A stretch of DNA of 11,989 nt, from positions 1-11,989 of the forward strand of contig CAKQCV010000072.1 in NCBI GenBank assembly GCA_934217675.1. The letters are read 5' to 3'. The notes under the pieces are model-generated. The model had not been told where the DNA came from, did not search any database, and saw only the letters and a list, made by a program, of their open reading frames with translations. Position numbers and translations under genes: made by a program. The first letter of the stretch is position 1; every line of letters starts with the position of its first letter. Source of the stretch: an uncultured Prevotella sp. GTDB taxonomy: Bacteria; Bacteroidota; Bacteroidia; Bacteroidales; Bacteroidaceae. Shown here piece after piece: positions 6,686 through 11,989 of the stretch.

Positions 6686-6777
6686 TTGTAGCTTATATTG
6701 GTGAAATAATTGCAGTAGATTTATATTTATTATGGTAGAAGAAAAAGAAGAATATACAGAAACTCCACTAAAACATG

Positions 6778-6809
6778 TTTGATTTTGGGATACCTGTACA
6801 ATAAATTTG
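6778..6809 (+). promoter_or_regulatory. Promoter of the exonuclease gene
   Basis: TTTG (6778-6781), 20 bases, then TAAATTTG (6802-6809), a full match to the Bacteroidota promoter pattern. The predicted transcription start is near 6816, about 33 bases before the ATG at 6849. A 16-codon reading frame (6732-6782) lies upstream of the start site and is not part of the message. Confidence 0.75.
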
Positions 6810-6848
6810 CATTGAAATCGTTTTTCAATCTAAATAAGGTATTGTAAT

Positions 6849-7337
6849 ATGCAAGACTTCGCAGCAATAGATTTTGAAACAGCCAACAGTGAGCGTTCGT
6901 CAGTATGCTCCGTTGGCGTAGTGATATACAGAAATGGCAGACAGGTGGACGAGTTCTATTCTTTTATAAAGCCTGAACCAGAATATTACAGCTTTTGGTG
7001 CAGTCGTATTCATGGATTGACTGCTGCTGATACAGAGAATGCACCAATCTTCCCGGATGTATGGAAACAGATCGAACCAAAGATTGCCGGACTGCCATTG
7101 GTTGCTCACAACAAAGCCTTTGACGAGAGTTGTTTGAAAGCCGTTTTCCGTTTATATCAAATGGACTATCCAAACTATGAATTTTATTGTACACTTGTCA
7201 AATCGCGTCAGGTATGGCCCAATGGACGTCACAATCTTGATATTATTGCAGCACGTTGCGGTTATAATTTAACAAATCACCATCATGCCTTGGCGGATGC
7301 TGAGGCATGTGCAGCCATTGCTTTGGAAATACTGTAG
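6849..7337 (+). CDS. DnaQ-like DEDDh 3'-5' exonuclease
   Basis: 162 aa, one exonuclease domain and nothing else. The four catalytic acids and the histidine of the DEDDh class are all visible: D8 and E10 in AAIDFETAN, D92 in VAHNKAFDESCL, and H145 and D150 in HHHALADAEA. RIHGLT (53-58) is also typical of the DNA polymerase III epsilon group. It should remove nucleotides from DNA or RNA 3' ends, using two metal ions. It is too short to carry a polymerase- or clamp-binding tail like replicative DnaQ, so it is probably an accessory exonuclease in repair or RNA processing. It has its own promoter and, unusually, sits between two 23-bp direct repeats that separate it from the HxlR operon on one side and the cupin on the other. 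No strong terminator follows it. Confidence 0.92.
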   Translation: MQDFAAIDFETANSERSSVCSVGVVIYRNGRQVDEFYSFIKPEPEYYSFWCSRIHGLTAADTENAPIFPDVWKQIEPKIAGLPLVAHNKAFDESCLKAVFRLYQMDYPNYEFYCTLVKSRQVWPNGRHNLDIIAARCGYNLTNHHHALADAEACAAIALEIL

Positions 7338-7657
7338 TATAAAAGGACTATTAGCCATTTCCATTCCAAAGTTCATGATAGCATATCATAATGTGATTTC
7401 ATTCTCAATATCATTGAAAAGTAGTAATCTTGATAAGTTCTGTTGGGAATATATAGTATATGTTTTTGTTTCCATGAAGAAGACGAAAGATTGGTATAAA
7501 ATGAAATTGTAGTTGGTAAAGTACTACTAATATTTTGCATTTATAGTAATATGTAAAGCTTGCTGACATTAATTTAAGAGACAACAGTTAGATATTATGG
7601 AAAACGCACAACAAGATAAAATGGAATAGTTGAATTTGACTTTATGTAGGTTAATAA

Positions 7658-7680
7658 TCAAAGTTAATCTTGGTTAATCA
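7658..7680 (+). repeat. 23-bp direct repeat, copy 2
   Basis: Second copy of the element at 6663-6685, differing at one base (C for G in the centre). It again has two GTTAAT hexamers 10 bases apart, with a third at 7650, 13 bases before the first. It lies 70 bases upstream of the cupin -33 box. The two copies enclose the exonuclease gene and its promoter. Confidence 0.8.
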
Positions 7681-7709
7681 CGCATGTGGAAAATTGGCGG
7701 ATATAGGCA

Positions 7710-7731
7710 ATAGTTACTCACAGGTAACTAT
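7710..7731. promoter_or_regulatory. Perfect palindrome upstream of the cupin promoter
   Basis: ATAGTTAC (7710-7717), 6 bases, GTAACTAT (7724-7731): two perfect 8-base arms. The half-sites AGTTAC/GTAACT resemble those at the HxlR promoter (GGYTAC/GTAACC). It is probably an operator for HxlR, placed 20 bases upstream of the cupin -33 box. It is not followed by a T-run and lies between an unrelated stop and a promoter, so a terminator role is unlikely. Confidence 0.55.
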
Positions 7732-7750
7732 CTCACCCATTTGTGCCTTC

Positions 7751-7781
7751 TTGCACAACAATATGATTTACAGTAACTTTG
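7751..7781 (+). promoter_or_regulatory. Promoter of the cupin gene
   Basis: TTG (7751-7753), 20 bases, TAACTTTG (7774-7781), matching the Bacteroidota consensus. Start of transcription near 7788, leader about 31 bases. A small palindrome TTAC-A-GTAA (7768-7776) overlaps the -7 box and could be a second, promoter-blocking operator half. Confidence 0.75.
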
Positions 7782-7818
7782 CATTGTTGAAAAGAAAAAC
7801 GTATAAATACAAAAAACA

Positions 7819-8268
7819 ATGAAAGAAGCAAAGACAATCGTTAAGTTGGAGAATGCCACTGCAGTAGATTTTGGCAAATTAAATGAGTTAGGAGAATATG
7901 TAATGGAACTCGGACCAGAGGTTAAAATTCCAGGAAAAGTATTTGGGGGTGTAAAAGTAGGTGCAACCGGTAGTGAATTTTCTTTCCAGTCGTTTGCCCC
8001 GGGCACAGAAACTGGTTTCCTCCACACACATAAAAAACATGAGGAACTGTATTTCTTCCTTAGCGGTAAGGGCGAGTATCAAGTAGACGGTAAGGTATTC
8101 TCTGTAGGCGAGGGTAGCGTAGTTAGAGTAGCTCCTGCCGCAAAACGCTCTGTTCGCAATAATGGTACAGAACCATTGGTAATGCTTTGTGTGCAGTATC
8201 GCAGCAACACATTCACAGCCGAAGATGTTGCTGATGGTGTTATATTGAATGACAAAGTTGAGTGGTAA
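7819..8268 (+). CDS. Cupin-domain protein with an incomplete metal site
   Basis: 149 aa, single cupin barrel in the C-terminal two thirds. Cupin motif 1 is visible in GFLHTHKKHEELYFFLSGKG (66-85), giving H69, H71 and E75 as metal ligands. Motif 2 is VGEGSVVRVAPAAKRSVRNN (96-115); the usual Gly is A108 and the position of the last metal-binding His is S111, so the site has at most three protein ligands. The protein could still bind metal weakly or act as a small-molecule binding barrel; H74 may substitute. No signal peptide. The gene has its own promoter and a strong terminator, so it is transcribed alone. A palindrome and a repeat shared with the HxlR promoter region suggest HxlR control, and thus a role in electrophile or redox stress alongside the nitroreductase. 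Confidence 0.88.
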   Translation: MKEAKTIVKLENATAVDFGKLNELGEYVMELGPEVKIPGKVFGGVKVGATGSEFSFQSFAPGTETGFLHTHKKHEELYFFLSGKGEYQVDGKVFSVGEGSVVRVAPAAKRSVRNNGTEPLVMLCVQYRSNTFTAEDVADGVILNDKVEW

Positions 8269-8284
8269 AAAACATAAAGTAACA

Positions 8285-8334
8285 TTCCCATGCTTTTATG
8301 ATACAAGTTCAGATAAAAGTATGGGAAGTGTTTT
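8285..8334 (+). terminator. Rho-independent terminator of the cupin gene
   Basis: Arms TTCCCATGCTTTTAT (8285-8299) and ATAAAAGTATGGGAA (8313-8327) form a 15-bp stem with one G-U wobble and a 13-base loop, followed by GTGTTTT and more T-rich sequence. It lies 17 bases after the cupin stop. Confidence 0.8.
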
Positions 8335-8372
8335 CCAATATTCTTTTTCTTTTCTCTGTTCATATCCATTTG

Positions 8373-8403
8373 TTGCCCATGCCAAATATTTTGATTACTT
8401 TTG
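8373..8403 (+). promoter_or_regulatory. Promoter of the unknown gene and NhaC antiporter operon
   Basis: TTG (8373-8375), 20 bases, TACTTTTG (8396-8403), matching the Bacteroidota consensus. Start of transcription near 8410, so the leader is only about 18 bases. It follows the cupin terminator directly. Confidence 0.75.
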
Positions 8404-8427
8404 CCAAATAAAATAATGTTATAAAAA

Positions 8428-9864
8428 ATGGCAAAGAAAAAAGCAAAAGTAAAACAGCAATTCCTTTCTCCAGAGAGATTTATTAAAGAGCGGATGCGTT
8501 CGGTTGAGATAGGTGACTGTTTCGTTAGTGATGATATTTTCAAAATAGGGTATGGCAATGTTGTTGTTGCGAGGAAGCATACTGGTGGTAACGTTAGCTT
8601 TGGAGTATTTCTTGTTGATACATGGTGTTTAGGCGTTAAAGACTGTTCCTACCGGCTTCGTGTAGATGAACAAGAATATGGTTCAATAGCTGAAAAATGT
8701 CTTGAAAATGGAATGCGTAAGGCAACCTACGATGAAGTCCATAACATCATATATGGAGCTATAGCATACGCAGAAGAGGCAGGAATAGCCCCTTGTCGTG
8801 ATTTCTCATTGATTCAGTATTTCCTTGAAGATGATACAGAAGATATACCATTGATAGAATATAATTTTGGCAAGGACGGAAAGCATTACCTTGTTGCCAG
8901 TAGCCTCTTTGAAGCAAATAGCTATCTTCCTCTGTTGGAGAAAAATCTTGGTGATGATTTCGATTGGATAATCCAAAAAGATGATGATGCAGATACCGAC
9001 AGCACAAATAATGATGATGAGCTTGATGAGTTTTATGATTACAATTCAAGACCATATACCTATAAGAATGATAATCTGCCCACAGAGGTAAAACTTGAAA
9101 ACCGTGGACTGTTCAAAATCCTTTCTTTAAAGAAAAACAGATTATACCTACTTGAAGAGGATATCGATAAAATACTTGCAATGCCTCACGACAGTTTGAA
9201 ACGCGACTTGGAGCAGATTATCCTTTATGGTTTGCGTGTGATTAGAGATGAGGGCAACTCGGTTAGAAAATACAATACATATATAAATGCAATACCGCAT
9301 GCCGTAGCTTTGCTCTCAGTGGTGGGCGACAGCACGGCAAGTCTTGATGCAACACTTGAAACACTGAAAGTTGACCTATGCACATATAGTGAACTTTATG
9401 GCGAAGGTGAAACTTTCTATCTGTTTCCAACATTGATACAGCTTGGCAAGGAAGCTTTGTCAAAACTTGAATCTTTCCTTTACGAAAAAAAATTCAATAA
9501 TTCAAAGAAAGTAAATGTGTTTGAGGCTCTTGTAAATATTGCATACAGATGGGAAGACAAGCGAGCTGAAGTATTTGAAATTCTGAGAAAGTTCCTTGTT
9601 AGAGCTATGAACGACGGAACAAAGTCTGAAATTACTGATTATCATCTTAATGGTATGCTTGTATGGGCTTTGTATGATTTGCGTGCTGCCCAGCTTATGC
9701 CAATAATAGAGCGTATGTATAAAGAAGATCTTATTGATATATCAATTGTAGGAACAATAGACGAAGTTAGGAAAGGAATCCGCAAAAATGCAGAGTTCTA
9801 TCCATACGAGATAGATATAAAGAAATGTTATGTTCAAGCAAAGCGTGCTTTTGAAGGCATATAA
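8428..9864 (+). CDS. Uncharacterised two-part cytoplasmic protein with HEAT-like C-terminal half
   Basis: 478 aa. I do not recognise a named family with certainty. Residues 1-11 are Lys-rich (MAKKKAKVKQQ). Residues 25-175 form a mixed alpha/beta N-terminal domain with the striking segment VVVARKHTGGNVSFGVFLVD (46-65) followed by TWCLGVKD (65-72), seen in uncharacterised Bacteroidota proteins. Residues 176-205 are an acidic, probably disordered linker rich in Asp and Asn. From 225 on the protein is helical; between 285 and 450 helical pairs with patterns such as LFPTLIQLGKEALSKLESFL and MLVWALYDLRAAQLMPIIER look like HEAT-type repeats, hence probably a protein-binding surface. No signal peptide or membrane segment. 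It is followed by the NhaC antiporter after 17 bases with no terminator, so the two are likely in one operon, and it has a clear promoter. Function unknown. Confidence 0.85.
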   Translation: MAKKKAKVKQQFLSPERFIKERMRSVEIGDCFVSDDIFKIGYGNVVVARKHTGGNVSFGVFLVDTWCLGVKDCSYRLRVDEQEYGSIAEKCLENGMRKATYDEVHNIIYGAIAYAEEAGIAPCRDFSLIQYFLEDDTEDIPLIEYNFGKDGKHYLVASSLFEANSYLPLLEKNLGDDFDWIIQKDDDADTDSTNNDDELDEFYDYNSRPYTYKNDNLPTEVKLENRGLFKILSLKKNRLYLLEEDIDKILAMPHDSLKRDLEQIILYGLRVIRDEGNSVRKYNTYINAIPHAVALLSVVGDSTASLDATLETLKVDLCTYSELYGEGETFYLFPTLIQLGKEALSKLESFLYEKKFNNSKKVNVFEALVNIAYRWEDKRAEVFEILRKFLVRAMNDGTKSEITDYHLNGMLVWALYDLRAAQLMPIIERMYKEDLIDISIVGTIDEVRKGIRKNAEFYPYEIDIKKCYVQAKRAFEGI

Positions 9865-9881
9865 GTATTACATATATTAAG

Positions 9882-11351
9882 ATGAATAGTAAGACAAAAC
9901 ATGAACAAGCATTAAAGAAACGCCCGTCAGCCCGTTTGTCAATGTTACCTATCGCGGTTCTTGTTGCAATGCTCACCCTTACCATAAGAGAGTTTGGCAG
10001 CAGTTCACTTGAAGGAGCAAGTCAAATAACGTTGCTCACGGTATCCGCCTTCTGCGTGCTTGTAGGTATGTTATATCTCAATGTACCTTGGTCGAGTTTC
10101 GAGAAAGCAATTACGAAAAATGTATCAAGCGTGTCAAGTGCTTTGATAATATTATTGCTGATAGGAGCACTGAGCGGTGCGTGGATGCTGAGCGGTGTTG
10201 TCCCAACGCTTATCTATTATGGCATGCAGATAATTCATCCAGATATATTTCTTGCTTCCACATGCGTTATCTGTGCTTTTGTCAGTGTGATGACAGGAAG
10301 CTCTTGGACAACGATTGCCACAATAGGTATAGCTCTGATGGGAATTGGCAGGGCGCAAGGATTCTCCGAGGGATGGATAGCTGGCGCAATAATATCTGGA
10401 GCATATTTTGGTGATAAGATTTCTCCTCTTTCCGAAACCACTACGCTTGCATCAGGTGGAGTAGGGGTGCCACTGTTCACCCATATTAAATATATGCTTA
10501 TAACAACGGTACCTTCGATAACAATAACGGTATTGGCATTTACTGTTGCCGGCTTTCTTTATGACACAAGTGGCACCAACGAGGTAGCAACATTCACATC
10601 AGCCCTTGAGTCGCGTTTCTATATAACTCCATGGCTACTGCTTGTGCCGTTGTTTACGGCTGTGCTTATAGCCCGGCGCATACCTCCTGTAATAACACTG
10701 TTTGTGTCGGCATTGATGGCTGTAGTAGCAGGATGCCTTTTCCAGACAGATGTTTTCAGGGAAATAGATTCTTCTATATTCCGTGCTGCTATGAAAAGTG
10801 TTTATGGCAGTACGTCGCTCCACACAGACAATGCCATACTTTCCGATCTTGTTTCAACAAGGGGAATGGCAGGAATGATGGATACTATCTGGCTCATTAT
10901 TTGTGCAATGTGTTTCGGAGGCACCATGTCGGCAGCAGGTTTTGTGGGTGGAATAACCCGCCTGTTCATCCATCTTGTTAAAGGACGCACCTCTTTAGTT
11001 GGATGTACAGCGGCAACAGGTGTTATGCTTAATATTGCCATTGCCGACCAGTATCTTTGCATTTTGCTCTCAGGCAATATGTTCAAGGATGTCTTCGACC
11101 GTGAGGGATACGAGCGGCGCTTGCTTAGTCGCACTACAGAAGACAGTGTGACGGTTACTTCCGTCCTCGTGCCATGGAACACATGTGGTATGACACAGAG
11201 CACGGTGTTGGGTGTTTCAACATTTACTTATCTGCCATATTGTTTCTTCAATATTCTTTCACCGTTGATGAGTGTTGTTGTGGCGGCTTTGAACTACAAA
11301 ATTTTCCGAAAGTCAATGCCTGGTGATGCAACAAATGACAGCCATGTGTAA
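9882..11351 (+). CDS. nhaC: NhaC-family Na+/H+ antiporter
   Basis: 489 aa inner-membrane protein with about eleven to twelve hydrophobic segments and a basic cytoplasmic N-terminus (MNSKTKHEQALKKRPSARL). Family signatures are GSSWTTIATIGIALMGIG (139-156), GAYFGDKISPLSETTTLAS (173-191), which is the most diagnostic NhaC stretch with D178, S181 and E185, then RGMAGMMDTIWLIICAMCFG (327-346), ADQYLCILLSGNMF (388-401) and VPWNTCG (430-436). It should export Na+ in exchange for H+ and so help with pH and sodium balance; some family members instead exchange malate/lactate or other acids, and the sequence does not exclude this. No promoter was found in the 17-base gap, so it is probably read from the promoter at 8373. 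It ends 83 bases before a convergent RNase gene. Confidence 0.93.
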   Translation: MNSKTKHEQALKKRPSARLSMLPIAVLVAMLTLTIREFGSSSLEGASQITLLTVSAFCVLVGMLYLNVPWSSFEKAITKNVSSVSSALIILLLIGALSGAWMLSGVVPTLIYYGMQIIHPDIFLASTCVICAFVSVMTGSSWTTIATIGIALMGIGRAQGFSEGWIAGAIISGAYFGDKISPLSETTTLASGGVGVPLFTHIKYMLITTVPSITITVLAFTVAGFLYDTSGTNEVATFTSALESRFYITPWLLLVPLFTAVLIARRIPPVITLFVSALMAVVAGCLFQTDVFREIDSSIFRAAMKSVYGSTSLHTDNAILSDLVSTRGMAGMMDTIWLIICAMCFGGTMSAAGFVGGITRLFIHLVKGRTSLVGCTAATGVMLNIAIADQYLCILLSGNMFKDVFDREGYERRLLSRTTEDSVTVTSVLVPWNTCGMTQSTVLGVSTFTYLPYCFFNILSPLMSVVVAALNYKIFRKSMPGDATNDSHV

Positions 11352-11372
11352 TTGAAAAATAAATAAAAAAGT

Positions 11373-11419
11373 AAAGCGTTTGACATTCCTTCCTTTGTAA
11401 CGGAAACGTCAAACGCTTT
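11373..11419. terminator. Bidirectional terminator between NhaC and RNase E/G genes
   Basis: Perfect 12-bp arms AAAGCGTTTGAC (11373-11384) and GTCAAACGCTTT (11408-11419) enclose a 23-base loop that can form a further TTCC/GGAA stem. A T-run follows on the plus side (11431-11436), and A-rich sequence before the left arm (11354-11370) gives a T-run for the minus-strand transcript. It therefore serves both convergent genes. Confidence 0.85.
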
Positions 11420-11434
11420 GCTTATATAGCTTTT

Positions 11435-11989
11435 TTACATGGTTTCGCTTTCTTCCTTCATGTCTATGAACTGCTTCTTGTTGTCATAGAACTCATACTG
11501 TAAGAAAGCCAGTTTCTGCGAAGCCACGACATGCACGCCAAATCCATATTTCATTTGCCACTTTCTCTTCATGCTTACGAAACCCTGATTGATGTATGCG
11601 GCAACATACGGATGAACATGTAGATAGAAATTCTTGACGCCTATCTTGTTCACAAGTTTGTCAATCTTATTCTCCAGTTGGTCTGTGAAAAGTATGCTTG
11701 ATTTAATCTTTCCTTTTCCGAAACAAGTAGGACAAGTCTCTTCAACATTTACGTCCATAGCCGGTCTAACCCTTTGTCGTGTTATCTGCATCAGTCCGAA
11801 CTTGCTTAGAGGCAAAATATTGTGTCGTGCACGGTCTTTCTGCATATTTTTGCACATCCGCTCATAAAGAATTTGCCTGTCTTCAGCAAGGTTCATGTCA
11901 ATAAAGTCAACAACGATAATTCCGCCCATATCTCTGAGTCGTAATTGTCGTGCCAACTCGTCGGCAGCACCCAGGTTCACGTCAAGAGC
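11435..11989 (-). CDS. rng: RNase E/G family endoribonuclease, C-terminal part (cut by window edge)
   Basis: The 184 C-terminal residues; the frame stays open to the right edge, so the GTG at 11980 is an internal Val codon (ALDVNLGAADELARQ), not the start. RNase E/G cleaves single-stranded, often 5'-monophosphate RNA in mRNA decay and rRNA processing. Visible motifs are ARQLRLRDMGGIIVVDFIDM, whose first Asp in VVDFIDM corresponds to the second Mg ligand (D346 in E. coli RNase E), FGLMQITRQRVRPAM, and CPTCFGKGK, the zinc-link CxxC through which dimers pair. The protein ends about 100 residues after the zinc link with no long disordered scaffold tail, so it is RNase G-like rather than full RNase E. 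The first catalytic Asp, the S1 and the 5'-sensor lie outside the window. Terminated by the shared hairpin at 11373-11419. Confidence 0.95.
   Translation of the reverse strand, partial: ALDVNLGAADELARQLRLRDMGGIIVVDFIDMNLAEDRQILYERMCKNMQKDRARHNILPLSKFGLMQITRQRVRPAMDVNVEETCPTCFGKGKIKSSILFTDQLENKIDKLVNKIGVKNFYLHVHPYVAAYINQGFVSMKRKWQMKYGFGVHVVASQKLAFLQYEFYDNKKQFIDMKEESETM

Larger units (their letters stand above)
7338..7750 (+). other. Long AT-rich intergenic region between exonuclease and cupin
   Basis: About 410 bases without a convincing gene. It contains a short hairpin ATGATA-gca-TATCAT (7375-7389) with no T-run, so it is at best a weak terminator; a ten-codon frame at 7597-7629 (MENAQQDKME), perhaps a remnant; three GTTAAT hexamers at 7650, 7663 and 7673, the last two within the second 23-bp repeat; and the palindrome at 7710-7731. 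The stretch 7390-7590 holds nothing I can interpret. It may contain a small RNA or decayed coding sequence, but no evidence shows either. Confidence 0.6.

Noticed and set aside
6732..6782. 16-codon frame MVEEKEEYTETPLKHV before the exonuclease
   Set aside because: It lies upstream of the predicted transcription start of the exonuclease, overlaps the -33 box and has no promoter of its own, so a leader peptide is not supported.
7285..7512. 75-aa plus-strand frame overlapping the end of the exonuclease
   Set aside because: It starts within the exonuclease in another frame and its composition is that of translated AT-rich spacer.

Overview
The window looks like an ordinary chromosomal segment of a Bacteroidota species, most likely Prevotella or a close relative. 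Two observations support this. Protein content is typical of the phylum: RavA-type MoxR ATPase, Rpn-family nuclease, HxlR/nitroreductase pair, PorT-like barrel, RNase G with the Bacteroidota-style sequence. Four upstream regions also carry the Bacteroidota promoter pattern (TTG at -33, TAnnTTTG at -7), each with exactly 20 bases between the two elements. No rRNA, tRNA, CRISPR array, insertion sequence or prophage gene was seen.

Left part (1-4374, all minus strand): a tightly packed run reading right to left. It contains an Rpn-family PD-(D/E)XK nuclease, a GNAT acetyltransferase, an AlkD-like DNA alkylation repair protein, a RavA-like MoxR AAA+ ATPase, and the N-terminal third to half of its probable ViaA-like partner, which is cut by the window edge. 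Gaps are 6, 10 and 38 bases, and the last pair overlaps by 8, so one transcript is plausible. Next comes a stand-alone beta-class carbonic anhydrase (4445-4990, minus).

Middle (5190-8268): a minus-strand redox operon (HxlR regulator, small nitroreductase, small outer-membrane beta-barrel) faces a plus-strand DnaQ-like exonuclease and a plus-strand cupin. A 23-bp sequence occurs twice (22/23 identical, same orientation) and brackets the exonuclease with its promoter. Palindromes with GTTAC/GTAAC half-sites lie at the HxlR promoter and upstream of the cupin. The simplest reading is that HxlR and the cupin were once a divergent, co-regulated pair and that the exonuclease now sits between them as a repeat-flanked insert.

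Right part (8428-11989): an uncharacterised 478-aa two-part protein is followed after 17 bases by an NhaC-family Na+/H+ antiporter, probably in one operon. A 12-bp perfect hairpin, which works as a terminator in both directions, separates this from the convergent C-terminal end of an RNase E/G gene that runs off the right edge.

The best leads for something undescribed are the repeat-flanked exonuclease and HxlR/cupin regulatory layout, the Rpn-GNAT-AlkD-RavA-ViaA gene run, and the unknown protein paired with the antiporter. None of these is proven from sequence alone.
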